Counted from the stretch's first letter, positions 37,769-48,517 are shown. The stretch: DNA of 64,000 nucleotides from Morinoia aosen (GCA_030386875.1 CM059562.1:66524201-66588200); one strand, 5' to 3'. A program made the numbers and translations. The notes: generated from the letters alone by a model not told the origin.

Positions 37769-38023
37769 AAACCATACGTTTGCAAAGCACCAGGCTGTAC
37801 GAAGCGCTACACCGATCCTTCTTCGTTACGGAAGCACGTGAAGACCGTGCACGGGGCAGAATTCTACGCGTCCAAAAAACACAAAGGCAACGATCATCCT
37901 AATGGGAACTCGGGCGGACCAGGCAACGGAAACGGAGGGAAGGACGTTGGACAGCCAGAAGGCTCCCCCCATTCTGACGGGGGCAAGGCCGGATCTATGT
38001 CCAGCCCGTCTGTGAAATCTGAG
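37769..38023 (+). CDS. ci: Ci/Gli exon, finger 5 and basic tail (residues 479-563)
   Basis: Finger 5 reads [20 protein letters not shown] then RKHVKTVHG, with Cys483, Cys488, His501 and His506. After it come [10 protein letters not shown], a basic stretch suited to nuclear localisation, and a Gly/Asn-rich linker. The exon ends with SVKSE, a SUMO-type consensus (VKSE). The acceptor TTTCTTTCAG ends at 37768 and the donor GAG|GTAATT is at 38023/38024. Both junctions are phase 0. Confidence 0.97.
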
Positions 38024-38506
38024 GTAATTTTTTAGAATTGTTCACCCTCCTGCACTCAGCCTCGTCTCTTTCGCGACAACTAATGCTGATGTTGACATGA
38101 TTCGCTTCTCTATGAACTACATGTGCATATAACTCATGTACTGAATTAGTATTGGTCTTTCAAGTTTTGGCTATGCTTCAAATTAGTTCAAAAATTAGTT
38201 AGCTGTATTTTTACTACAGGTAGCAATTTTTCTCATCGCTGCCGTTATGTACATAGTAATGATTTCGCGCAATTAATCAACAATATAGTACCCAATTTCG
38301 TCAGCAGTTTTGTTAAGATCAATTTCATTTTCCTCCAAGTCTTGAACACACATCCAGCTCGCGGAATATGTTTATGAACCTAGTTGAATGTAAGTGCTAT
38401 GAGACCAAAATTTCGTCAGTGAAATGTTTGTATAAATTATTTTAAATACATTGTAAAACACATTGTTACTGTTGGACCTTTGTTCAAGCTAAAACCATAT
38501 TTGCAG
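38024..38506 (+). other. ci intron, 483 bp
   Basis: Phase-0 GT-AG intron between the finger 5 exon and the PKA-cluster exon; no feature seen inside. Confidence 0.85.
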
Positions 38507-39259
38507 GATGCAACTTCTCCCGGCGATCAGCACAGTCCCGAGAACATCGTTGGAGGCGTCACTCCCATGGATCAAAGCAGACTTGACATTCCAGTCGGAG
38601 ACGGAGCCATTTCTTCAGCAGGGAGATTTGAATCAAGGCTCGCTCTTGATGCCTGGGAAGGTCCTGAAGATGATTTAGACGCGAGCGTTGATTTACCCAT
38701 GGGATTAGGAGGCCTTGTCAATGGCACTAACGGGCCTTCTATTGGCGTAGCTATGCACGAAAGGACCATGAGATATCGTCCGATGAAAGGAAGAATGCAG
38801 GCTAAAGGATTCGTTAACATGCTTCCAAACATGTCTGGCATCCCTCGCAGAATGAACGGAATGAGTACCGATGGAGACTTCGGAGGACAGCGATTGCCAG
38901 ATCCAAAGATGGGTTCCGTTGGTGCCACAAATATGCAACAAAACAGGAAAAATGATTTTAGAGCAGGCCAAACTGTCGTCAATAACAGGCGAGACTCTAC
39001 GTCGACAATCAGTACGGGATATTTCAGCATGCAAAGTCCTAACAGTCGAAGAGCCAGCGAGTTGTCGCAAGCTTCTTGCATGTCTGGTCGACAAGGAGTG
39101 ATGTCGTCTCCTTACGATCACATATCCCTTGGTTCCTCGAGAAGATCATCTGAAAACTCAAACTACAATTTCTCTGGTATGGGACCTCAAATGTTCCGGC
39201 CTAATCAGAGAGGAATGTGCGGGAATGAGCTCTACAATACCTCCAATTTGGTTGTCCAG
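38507..39259 (+). CDS. ci: Ci/Gli exon with PKA phosphorylation cluster (residues 564-814)
   Basis: The region after the fingers that governs proteolytic processing. It begins DATSPGDQHSPENI and has an acidic stretch (EGPEDDLDASVDLP). The PKA-site cluster spans about 38987-39155: RRDSTSTIST near residue 724, SRRASELS near 745, and SSRRSSENS near 775. This mirrors the RRDSSASTISS / SRRSSGIS / SRRSSEAS series of GLI2/3 and Ci, where PKA primes GSK3 and CK1 sites and recruits Slimb/beta-TrCP (family knowledge). YDHISLGSSRRSSENS matches YDPISTDASRRSSEAS. Acceptor TTTGCAG ends at 38506; donor CAG|GTAAAG is at 39259/39260. A 169-codon open frame on the opposite strand is only a shadow. Confidence 0.95.
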
Positions 39260-39494
39260 GTAAAGTATAAGTAGTTGTTCTTAGTGTCCGTAGTCAGTTT
39301 TCCTATACATGGCTCATACAGCATTGATGTGATTGAGTAATTTTTAAATACAAATTTGTGTTCTAGATGAAATGGCAAGGATTATTAAACTGAACGCAAG
39401 TCATGTGAATCATGCATTTCTAAATACTATAGTATCTATAATTTCATGATGTTTCATATCCAAATGTGTTACTAACGAAAAATTCAATTTTCAG

Positions 39495-39911
39495 ACCCAG
39501 AACATGTCATTGAGCCAGGACAACTTATCCGATTCACAAAACTGGAATACTTCCATGGGACTACCCATGGGCAATAGCATGTCGGCTGGAATGGCAGCTG
39601 GAAATGTTCCTGACGGAGGCCAGTTCGGCTACTCTGGCCCCATGGGGCCGGTCTGCTACAGCAACAGCAGCAGTAGAGACATGTCCACTCGAAGGGCCTC
39701 AGACCCTGTAAGGCCAATAGACCGGCCCGCTCGTGGCAATGGTCGCTTACAAAGAACCAACAGTTACTCTAACTTCTCTCAGACCTCCAGCATACGTTCC
39801 ATGAATCATAGCCATCCTAACCAAGGTCTTCAGCTCGATCAAGTTGGAGATGATGAACCAATCGAGAATAAACTAATCCTTCCCGATGATATGGTCAACT
39901 ATTTGAACCAG
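39495..39911 (+). CDS. ci: Ci/Gli exon with RRASDPVR and LPDDMVNYLNQ motifs (residues 815-953)
   Basis: TQNMSLSQDNLSDSQNWN opens the exon. It carries two conserved Gli elements: TRRASDPVRP (RRASDPVRT in GLI3, a further PKA-type site) at about 39686-39715, and IENKLILPDDMVNYLNQ at its end, which matches DEDFLPDDVVQYLNSQ. The acceptor TTTTCAG ends at 39494 and the donor CAG|GTGAGC is at 39911/39912, phase 0. The two flanking introns are only 235 and 135 bases, so this half of the gene is compact. Confidence 0.95.
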
Positions 39912-40046
39912 GTGAGCTCTTGAGTTTTCTAGCATAATATATTATATCTACTAGCTGATTATTACTACATACACTTTATGATTATTTGTTGTGACCTAGT
40001 TTCACATTTTCCACCTTAGTTTAACTCATCCTGTATTTCATTTCAG

Positions 40047-41666
40047 AAGGAGAAAGACAACAAGTTGACACCGAAAACTGAAGAATGTGATGGAAACGGA
40101 ACTTCCGTTGCAGCTACCGTCGGTTGCACTGCTATGCCAAGCCCTGCATACTCTAACCAGCCAGTCAATAGCCCGGCCTATTCAAATCAGAATATGAACA
40201 GCCCAGCTTATAATGGCCCTGCAATTAACAGCCCAGCCTACACCAATCAACCTGTAAATAGCCCCGCATATTCTCAAACTCCGAGTACTCCCCAAGCATA
40301 CCCCAGCATTGCGTCTCCAACAACCCCTTATCAATATGGAACTCCTCACGTGGGCTACGCAGCTACCCCATCTCCAGCTGTTCCGCAGCATCCCAATTTT
40401 GGAAGCCAGAGTGTAGCATCACCTGCCGCCACTGCGCAAGCTCACTATAATACCCCAATGCCATCACCGGCACCTTCTGCAGCACCTTACACTCCAGCAC
40501 CTCCTTCTTACCCCCAGGGGCAAACTGCTGTGCAAGGTCAAAACTTTGTGCCTCCGCATGCAATGCAACACAACCAACAAAACTATTCTGCTTTTAGTCA
40601 TCAGCAGGCAATGGTCCATCAACAAATGTTCAATCAAATGATCTCTCACCAACAACAAATGATGCATCATCAACAACAAAGATACCCTAATGGCTCGTAC
40701 GGCGTGGGAGTGGGCGGTTATCCACAACACGCATGTGGACACTTCGCGTCCATGCACCTGCCCCCGGCAGCGCTGCAAATGCCATGTCCCTCTTGCCAAG
40801 GCAGGGTAGTCAATGATATGTCGTATCCTCAAAACCACGGCAACAATTGGCAAGCTAATGGAATGAACATGAATAACCAATATCAACACGCGTATAATCA
40901 TCATATGGCTGGGGTGCACAATCAAAATTATAGCTATATGAATCAAATGTACAATGGTGTTGGTGTAAATCACATGAATCAAAATATGATGAATTATGGT
41001 CAATCTCAGAGAGATATTCAATGTGGCGATGTTAGTCAATCGTCTCAAACCAAGTCTAAATCCAAATCTCCGAACAGCGTTCCCCATACGACAGCTGTAA
41101 CTAAGGCAGGCCTATCGAACGGGAAACCCAAATCTCAAAAAGAACATTGCAATGAACGTGTGTCCAATTGTAAAAATATCCTTACAACTCCTCCACCTGA
41201 TGACCATAAACCTCAGCGCCCTCCTCAACAGGTGGAGACAAATACGAAAGCCAATCCCGAGGGCTCAATACCTAACGGTACAGATAACCCGAGTGACAGT
41301 AAGAATTATTACATGAAACAAGATACTTATCAGAGAACTTTAGAATACGTGCAGCAGTGTCAGAACTGGAACACGGCTGTGATCAAAGAGGAAGTGAGTA
41401 GCACCACAGACCAGAAGCCGAGCTTAGGGACGAACTCTGGCGTCTCTGGCTACGTCCCTCCGTCGCCGGCTGTCGCTGTAGCGGCGCCTGACGCTTCTAC
41501 GGCGCTTTCCTCCGCCACCATCGTCGCCCCTGCGTCAGACACTAACAACTTCCTTACCCCGTTGTCTGCTTCCGTTGCGGACACCCCTAACATGGTCCTA
41601 AACAATCTAACATCGTCGCTTAGTTCCTTACAACAAGAAAACAAGTATCTCCAGATGTTGCAGTAA
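40047..41666 (+). CDS. ci: Ci/Gli last exon, transactivation region (residues 954-1492)
   Basis: The 539-residue terminal exon runs from KEKDNKLTPKTEE to the stop TAA at 41664-41666. In order it holds five copies of a ten-residue unit starting SPAY; Pro/Ser/Tyr-rich sequence; a His/Gln/Met/Asn-rich tract (for example HHQQQRYPNGSYG); a small Cys/His cluster (codons at 40734-40796); DTYQRTLEYVQQCQNWN; a SUMO-type VIKEE; and an Ala/Ser/Thr-rich tail. The very end, MVLNNLTSSLSSLQQENKYL then QMLQ, matches the conserved Gli C-terminus (MSSLLTSLAEESKFLAVMQ in GLI3), so the stop is genuine. Acceptor TTTCATTTCAG ends at 40046. The low-complexity make-up fits an activation domain. Confidence 0.96.
   Translation, partial: KEKDNKLTPKTEECDGNGTSVAATVGCTAMPSPAYSNQPVNSPAYSNQNMNSPAYNGPAINSPAYTNQPVNSPAYSQTPSTPQAYPSIASPTTPYQYGTPHVGYAATPSPAVPQHPNFGSQSVASPAATAQAHYNTPMPSPAPSAAPYTPAPPSYPQGQTAVQGQNFVPPHAMQHNQQNYSAFSHQQAMVHQQMFNQMISHQQQMMHHQQQRYPNGSYGVGVGGYPQHACGHFASMHLPPAALQMPCPSCQGRVVNDMSYPQNHGNNWQANGMNMNNQYQHAYNHHMAGVHNQNYSYMNQMYNGVGVNHMNQNMMNYGQSQRDIQCGDVSQSSQTKSKSKSPNSVPHTTAVTKAGLSNGKPKSQKEHCNERVSNCKNILTTPPPDDHKPQRPPQQVETNTKANPEGSIPNGTDNPSDSKNYYMKQDTYQRTLEYVQQCQNWNTAVIKEEVSSTTDQKPSLGTNSGVSGYVPPSPAVAVAAPDASTALSSATIVAPASDTNNFLTPLSASVADTPNMVLNNLTSSLSSLQQENKYLQMLQ
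40140..40289 (+). repeat. In-frame 30-bp repeat encoding a SPAY decapeptide, five copies
   Basis: Codons for Ser-Pro-Ala-Tyr begin at exactly 40140, 40170, 40200, 40230 and 40260. The units read SPAYSNQPVN, SPAYSNQNMN, SPAYNGPAIN, SPAYTNQPVN and SPAYSQTPST. DNA third positions differ between copies, while SPAY is constant. Confidence 0.95.
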
Positions 41667-42820
41667 CCTTAGTCTTTTATATGAATATACAGCAAACGTG
41701 TATTATATGATTTTTATGTCTGTGATGATATATGTAAATTTTTGTTCTATACGTTTTTACTTCTTTCTAAGCAGTGAGAGTGTATAATTATATTGGTCGA
41801 ATTGGTAATGTAATTGTATTTATGTACTACGTTACATTGTTATGTTATCTTGTTCCAGATATCGTTCTACCAGCAAATATTTCTGTTCCGGTAACACACT
41901 GCGTGAATGGATCACAATATTTCGTTCTAGCCCCTTCCATAAATAATTTACTCAAAAGAACATGAGCTACATTCTTCAGACTCAAAATAGAAACAAAAGT
42001 CTTATGGGTGTTCTTGAAAAAGAATATTTTTTACCAGAAAGACTCATTTTAGTGTGTCTCGCTGTTGTATGTTAATATGGTTGTGATTTTATTTCTAACA
42101 AAAACTATGTCCATCCAGTACTTAAAATTTTTCGAGACCCATATAAGTTTCCTGTTAAATGATTTATTTTTCCAGATATTTCAGTTCACAGTTAAATTTT
42201 TATTTCTTGCTAAACCACTTTGATTCGAAACTTATTTTGTCTCGTGTCTGATAATCATTGCTGGAGTAGCCTGTCACATGAAGATGAATTTCTCCTTCGG
42301 AAATACAAGCTTCGAAGCACCGAAATCTGAAATAAAGTTATTCGTCTCGTTCAGCGAGCAAAACGTTCGGTCTTTGTACCTCGATAGATCATTGGCTGGC
42401 CTGTGTTGGAAGTTAATGTGTTTCACGTTGTCGCATTCCATATCTAGTTTTATTCGCCCTTACTTTCCAAGGACCGGACTTCATCGTTGGCGGTTTAGTA
42501 ATTGTCTTGTAAGAAGCTACACCATTTCAGTTCAATGCAGAAATTCTTCACATTTTATTCTGTGGACTCCCCATCAGAGTTCATGTTATCCTTCATTTAG
42601 CATGAAGTTTTGAGACAATATTTTTATCTTCACTCATTGTAAAAAATGTTTTATATTTTGTACCAGGGGCATTTATGCAAGAAACTGACCACTGTGAGCG
42701 AGGCCTAATATGTTACGGTTTAATTTTTTTCTTGGGTCTTTGAACCTTGAAGTTTTTCAGTACTTATCTTTTAACTTATGTCATGTTGTTGTAATAAAGT
42801 TCTTTTTAAATTTACATTTA
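41667..42820 (+). other. Probable 3' UTR of ci
   Basis: AT-rich sequence after the stop codon with no conserved coding signal. AATAAA occurs at 42331-42336 and again at 42793-42798. The second is followed by a T-rich stretch and fits the main cleavage region. A 111-codon open frame at 42278-42613 has no recognisable features and looks like chance. The end point is an estimate. Confidence 0.55.
42793..42798 (+). terminator. Candidate polyadenylation signal AATAAA
   Basis: GTAATAAAGTTCTTTTTAAA: a canonical hexamer followed at once by a T-rich element, about 1.1 kb after the ci stop codon. An upstream AATAAA at 42331 could serve as an alternative, shorter 3' end. Confidence 0.5.
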
Positions 42821-44677
42821 TTTCCCCGCATAAAATATTTACAATGTGTTTCGCTATAGCGAACGCCAGAGGATAATTTTCAGTGACCTCCATATGACGG
42901 AAAAAAAAATTGGCTGCTAAAATCTCAAAAAAAATTTTGGTATGGAGCCAATTTGAAGTTTGAATGATAATACTACGCTAAAAAAAATCTTTTAAGGAAG
43001 TAGCTCTAGGAAAAATATTTCTGACGCTTGATTGCAAAATAAAAAATAAAAATAAAATATGTAATAAGCTTTGCTACAACTATTTTATGCTACCTATCGT
43101 TTGAAGAACGTCTGCCAGAAGAGCAAAACCAATCTATCGGACCACTGTCTCAACTGAAAGTTAACAAATTCCGACTGGAAAATAATTTGGGCTTTGTTTT
43201 TTAGAATATGATTCAGCTCACATATTTTTATGGCTGTGAACACCGAGATGCTCAATAGAACTACTCCCCTCATACTCAGATTTCGACGCATTGCAGGCAA
43301 TAGCATACACGATTCTAAGGTGCGAGTTAACGAGTAATGACCGGTGCTCCACGTTATGATGAGCTCGCATGCTATCATCTTACCTCTCTATGGTTGACGC
43401 CTCAGCAGTTGAGTAACCTACCACGTGCATTTCTGACCCGTGATATTCGTGAGCTACCGCTGCTAGGAAACTTTCCGTAACCAAAGTAATTCATCAAACC
43501 GTACAATTTCTTCGAAAATTTTCTCTCAATACTTTAAATGAAGTGTTACTAAAGTCTGAAAAAATGAGGCCAAATTGTAAGATTTTCTTCGTAACTCTGT
43601 CGCTGAAGATTCGGTTTACTCACTTAAAAGCGAGTTCTTTAGATTATTGCAACAACGCTTTGGATACTAAGTGCCAATTGATTCAATAAAACTTTGCTCG
43701 TAAATCTGGATGATTTCCTCATGCGATTTGCACGAATGTTTTTACTTTAATCAAGCGAGACTGCTTTCAAAGCATCACAGTCTGACTTTCCGACTATTTA
43801 GGCAAAAAATTGTAACGCGCTTGAGATAGAAATTTAGTTTATAAACATTATACTAGTGAAAATTGACAGCTCTTAATTAGGGGGCGATATTAATGTACTA
43901 TTTTTCTCATCAAATTATCAGTATTTACGTCAGTATTGTAATTACTTTAGCATAATATTTAAGGTATTTAGCTTTCACGACGCAGAACAAAGTTTATTAA
44001 TTGCGCCACTTCGTCGAATGTTATGCATTACTGAGGTGGACCAAACAAACAAGTCTTTCATGGTCCAGTTCACAGTGAGCATGATTGATGTTCTGAAAAA
44101 TATTTTGGCCGAGGTGAGCAGAAGATTCTTGGTTGGTGACATATCGAGTTGGTATCCATATCCAGCTGATTTTGAATTGTTTTCAAAAGGACGTTTTTAG
44201 AAAAAGGAGTGTGTTTCTTCTTGAGGCCGAAGACTCTTGCAGGTGGATTCGCTACCACTTTATGTTTCATGATTTCGTCCGTACAAACGAAATTATGCTT
44301 GGGAAACTTGGAACCGAGTTCTGTTGGTGATACGGTACCGAGATGAGGGCGGCGATTACGGCAATAGATAACCTTGTCACCTGGGGGATAAAAAAGAAAA
44401 CGAATGTAGCTTAGAATATCATGGTATAACCAAACGTTTGAGACTATAAAAAATCAATCATCACAGCCCTGAAAAATAATAAATCTATGTATGAAAAATT
44501 TAAGGCTACTATTTCTAAACGAACAAAAAATAAAACATTAAAAACATCAGAAATAAAATAAAAATAAAACAAACGTCAAAAAGAAACTAACACAACAAAT
44601 GACACCAAAAATGTTAGCAGAGGAAAGTTTCCTCTGCCGAGTCGCTTTCATTTATTGTCGGACGATTTTAAAACGTG
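42821..44677. other. Intergenic, nothing recognised
   Basis: AT-rich sequence after the ci 3' UTR. Open frames are short and motif-free. A run of A-rich sequence near 44.45-44.58 kb precedes the transposon remnant. Confidence 0.5.
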
Positions 44678-45050
44678 CGTCGACTCCAAAATGCGAAGAT
44701 CAGACAAAATTGGGATTGAATTCAAAATTTTAAAATTCGTGCTTTTACAAACAGTTTTCATTAAAGCAATGTTCTCCAATAGACGAGTTGGATGGCTTGG
44801 TTAGGTTATTGTCAGTGTGAATGGAGACTTCCCTGTGTTGTGCACACCTCAGAAATCATTGGAGAGCAGGGCTTTTAATTTCAGGTACGATAACGTTTTT
44901 TATAGTTATTTTGAAATGTCATCAACTCATAAATTATTCAGTTTAAAAGTGAATGATTTGCAAAGTAATTTCTATGAAAATAATTAACAGTAGAATTTTT
45001 TAACACAGGAATTGTGTAATTTTGGGGAGCTATATTAGGGCGCAGCAAAC

Positions 45051-45090
45051 AATTCTCATTGTGCGTAGGTACCTACGCACAATGAGAATT
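45051..45090. repeat. Perfect 40-bp palindrome
   Basis: AATTCTCATTGTGCGTAG, then GTAC, then CTACGCACAATGAGAATT: the whole 40 bases equal their own reverse complement. A third copy of one arm (CGCACAATGAGAATT) follows at 45095-45109. Confidence 0.97.
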
Positions 45091-45109
45091 TTTTCGCACA
45101 ATGAGAATT

Positions 45110-45156
45110 GGAAGCTGAAAATACAAGCTTAACGTTAAGCTTATATTTTCAACTTC
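45110..45156. repeat. Second, near-perfect 47-bp palindrome
   Basis: Centred on AAGCTTAACGTTAAGCTT, with outer arms GGAAG.TGAAAATA and TATTTTCA.CTTCC. Only a few bases fail to pair. It begins directly after the partial third arm of the first palindrome. Confidence 0.9.
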
Positions 45157-45267
45157 CTGCTACAGGATAGCGCATAAGTCATTTACCATTTTAAAATGAA
45201 ATGGCATATTTTCAATGAATTAATTTTTCAGTTTTTTAGAATTATGAAGTTACGTCGTTGGAAATTT

Positions 45268-45510
45268 AAGCATGAATAAATCCACAATCGAAAAGAGAGT
45301 GAAGATGATTGAATTTTATTTTGAAAATGGACGCTCAATTATTGGAGCACCGTGTAGAAACGTGCTAGTAAATTTTGTTCGCACGCAAGAAAACAGTGTA
45401 CGTAAATAAACCTCGAACTACCCATCAACTTAAAGACAACATACTGGAAAATTCATTCCATACAGCCCCACATGCTAAGAACTGTCATGGAAAATGCCTA
45501 ATATAGAGTT
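45268..45510 (+). pseudogene. Transposase-related helix-turn-helix remnant
   Basis: From ATG at 45272 it reads MNKSTIEKRVKMIEFYFENG then RSIIGA; a second block in another frame reads NKPRTTHQLKDNILEN. These match the N-terminal helix-turn-helix (DUF4817-type, Tc1/mariner-like) of transposases often seen in arthropods: KRVxxIxFYxENGRSII...GSVxxKPR. About 20 residues between the blocks are missing and the frame shifts near 45407, so it is dead. Family assignment rests on my memory of the motif. Confidence 0.5.
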
Positions 45511-46134
45511 CGTGTTTGTGAAGCTAAAATTATGGAGGCCATTTGCGTGAAATTATTTTTCATACATAAATCAAAATAAAATTTATATCTTTAAGCTATG
45601 AAATAAAATTCCAAGTTTTAAACTATGTAATAAACTTCCAATCTATAAGGCATGTAATAAAAAATCAATAAATTACACTCACTTGGAAAAAACATTTTAT
45701 TTTAAAATGGTAAAGTAACATGCGCCACCCTGAACAAGAGAACATACCGATAAAAGGAAACGAATATATTTGTAGTGGTTAAGCATTTATTTCACGCACA
45801 AACAAACCTTTGTATATTCTTCAAAAATATTTAAAAATTGGTTAATGCTTTAAACGAAAAGAGACTCCTTGTGTGATGCGCTCCTCGATCAGTGGTATAT
45901 CAATATGCACGTGACCGCTGTGATCGATCTGACATTGGAAGCACAGCGGTCCAAAAAATTTCTGATGCACGCGCAACACTCTTTTCGCACTGGCAATAAC
46001 GTGAATATGCTGAAAATGCAAAATTATCGTCTATTAGAGAAACGTGTTTTAATGAAGATTTTTTTCTAAAGCACAAATTTTAAAATTCAGGATTCATCCC
46101 AAATTCGCCTGATCTCAGCATTTTTGAGTCGACG

Positions 46135-48242
46135 TCGATATCTTTTCTCACCCAGCTCAGGCAGCTCATGGATGCGTAGCGTTTTGCGGAATGGTGCAGC
46201 GTAGCTGCCTCGAGTGCATAGTGACCTCACCAGCCTCCATCATTTTCCCAAAGTTGAAACTTAGATGAAAGTTTTACGTAACATTTGGTGCTTGTATGAT
46301 ACAACAACAATACTATCGACATGCAGTAGAACTACAAGTTCGGGTTCTCAAAGTTCTCTGTATAAAGTGTCTATATTTTTAAATACTTATTGCTCGGTAA
46401 GTATTATTTGTTGGAACCTCAATTTAGTTTCATTACAAATTGTAAATTGTAGTTTGCCTAATTTTACCAGCTAATGTTTTCTATTTACATTAAAAGTCTA
46501 AAACTAAAAAAAATTTTATCGATTGTGAGAGTATCGATAGTGAAATTCTTTAAAAGTTCTTTATCAAATTTAATTCAATTTGAAGCTCTAATTTTGAGGA
46601 TTCATTGTTCTGTTTTTAATTGTAAATCAAATGATAGGCTTCGGAAGTTTATTTTTCCTAGCAAAATCGAACTAAAGATCCAGTGCATTAATGTTGAAAA
46701 TAGTATTGGAAATACAGTACAAAGTAACAACCGATTATCATTTCAATTGAGAAATGGTTATCTCTTTAAGGCAGACAAAATATTTATACCCACGTCTTTA
46801 GTGTTCCTGTAGCCTTCGGAATGCTTGAAATTCATAAATTTTTGTTTGTTGCTAACACAGCACATTTCTGGTAAATAAAGAAAGAAGAAAAGTAGTTTAT
46901 TTAACAAAAGATAATACATAAAATGCATTACAACCAATTCAATTTCAAATATTTCTTAACATAAGGGCCTTAGATTGGGAGAAAAACCATAAGGCCTAGA
47001 CATTAGGCATGGCCATGATTGAATAAATAATTGAGGAGGAAATCAATGTTATTGGATATATTCATTTTGGCTTGAAAAAACATTAATACTGGTCCATGAG
47101 AAAAATTGGGTAACGCTGACTAAGAAGATCTTGGAGGACAGAGTTTCCATTTAGATTGACACTAAAGCTTAACGATTCTGCAAAATTAATTATGTATAAT
47201 GAACAGAAACAAAAGATTGCATGTATATACAGGAAGTCAATAAAAAATTAGTGCTCAGATTTCACATAATGAAAATTTTGTGTATCTATAATGGCGTACA
47301 ACAGTTTCATTTCTATATATTTTCTTATGTTTTATCCCTTTAAAATGAGGCTGTTTTGGAACATCATCGGATGTTTCAAAAACGTCACCGGATTTTTATT
47401 ATCAGATGTTTTATTAAATCATAAGTATACTTATAATATTATTGATATTTAAAATCAGTGGATACGTTTCTTCTGGATATCTTGCGTTCACCGAAACAGA
47501 CGCAAAATATTCGACTGCAAAAATTTGATTCTAACTCATACATTAAAGGTTAATACCATCATGTCAGACTGCTTTTTTCACGGATTATTAAATTTCCCCT
47601 ATCTCAAGAATATTAACTGGCCTTAGTCTCCATTTTTTTTCTTGGACCATTTGTTTCTTTCATTCTCTGCCACCCTCATCCAATTTATGATTTACTTGGA
47701 TTTAAAGCCGTAAGTTTGTTTGGAATGAGCTAAATACTTCATCTCTACTTTCTCAGAACCCTTGAGACGAAAGTGATTGAATCGTGCGCTGATTTAAAAG
47801 CATGGTCAAAATTATTTTTGTGATCTGAATCTGTATAACAAGCAACTTATCTAATGATTTTTAGCTTTAGGTTTGTATTAAGTTTTGTTGTTATTAGTTC
47901 TGTGTCAAACTGGCCTTGTTTTGCTTCAGTAACATTTTTCCACAGAATATTTTTTTGATGCTTATGTCGGTTTCGGAATACGGTTTCATCTACTAAGTCG
48001 GCATAGTGCACGCAAATTTTTTAGAGCTTGCTTAGCCCTTTTATTTCATCTGTTCTCCAGTTACCACGTTTTAGCTTTGCACTCCTCCTGCTGTTAAGGG
48101 TGTACATTCATTTAAGGCTGATACAAAATTATCATTGAAAATGATTCATTTAAATTGATATCATCGATGTTTTCCATACCTTGAAATTCTTCTCACCTGT
48201 GTCGAACAGTTTTTGAATAGCTCAGGGTAGTAGAGATTTTTC
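46135..48242. other. AT-rich DNA, nothing recognised
   Basis: No supported gene. The longest open frame (46474-46812) is Lys/Ile/Ser-rich and looks like chance in AT-rich sequence. Confidence 0.5.
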
Positions 48243-48362
48243 AGACAAAAAAATTCATGTTGACAAATTTCTGATTCTCTATTGTATTTTGTAGAGACAA
48301 AATACAATATTATTGTAGAGACAAAAAAATTCATGTTGACAAATTTCTGATTCTCTATTGTA
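48243..48362. repeat. Exact 44-bp direct repeat
   Basis: AGACAAAAAAATTCATGTTG and the following 24 bases occur identically at 48243-48286 and 48319-48362 (offset 76). Identity suggests a recent local duplication. Confidence 0.95.
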
Positions 48363-48517
48363 ACATAGATTAAACGTTCAACCAACTGGTGATCCGAAAA
48401 AAGAGGATAAAGTCTCTCTGCTGAATGCTGGTGGTGAATTCCTTGTTGTATTTCTATACGAATGAGTTATGGTAATTTTAGAATTGCACGTCAATATTTG
48501 AACCATTTGTGATGAGT

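Larger units (their letters stand above)
11337..41666 (+). other. ci: Gli/Cubitus interruptus gene body, 11 recognised coding exons
   Basis: This is the Hedgehog-pathway zinc-finger transcription factor Gli/Ci, a nuclear and cytoplasmic protein held by Sufu and converted by PKA-dependent processing from activator to repressor (family knowledge). Exons seen: 11337-11632, 22828-22941, 26132-26317, 26794-27032, 27445-27729, 32048-32197, 34770-34934, 37769-38023, 38507-39259, 39495-39911 and 40047-41666. All introns are GT-AG. Junction phases match throughout: the first three joined introns are phase 1 and the rest phase 0. The joined product is at least 1,492 residues; residue numbers in these entries count from the leucine codon at 11338. 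Drosophila Ci is about 1,400 residues and GLI3 about 1,580, so only a modest N-terminal piece is missing. The first exon opens with one base that completes a codon begun in an unseen upstream exon. Recognition of the family is certain; ortholog naming rests on arthropod-like motifs. Confidence 0.95.
44678..46134. mobile_element. Decayed DNA transposon with inverted arms
   Basis: The stretch 44678-44875, read in reverse complement, resembles 45945-46134: both carry CTCGTCTATT/CGTCTATTAG, ATTTTAAAATT, GGATTCA/GAATTCA, CTGATCT(C/T)(A/C)GCA and GAGTCGACG in the same order. The arms are about 190-200 bp and clearly diverged. Between them lie two palindromes and a transposase-like remnant on the + strand. 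A third diverged copy of the arm sequence is at 54070-54360. The arrangement fits an old cut-and-paste element; two fragments in opposite orientation would look the same. Confidence 0.5.

Noticed and set aside
38572-39121. Antisense open frames of 169 and 138 codons over the PKA-cluster exon
   Set aside because: They are shadows of a coding exon whose + frame matches Gli proteins throughout; neither has a known motif.
40464-41087. Antisense 207-codon open frame, rich in Ile/His/Leu
   Set aside because: It arises from the His/Gln/Asn/Met-rich + strand coding sequence of the last ci exon and shows no independent signal.
42278-42613. 111-codon open frame after the ci stop
   Set aside because: It lies within the probable 3' UTR, overlaps a poly(A)-type hexamer and has no recognisable features.
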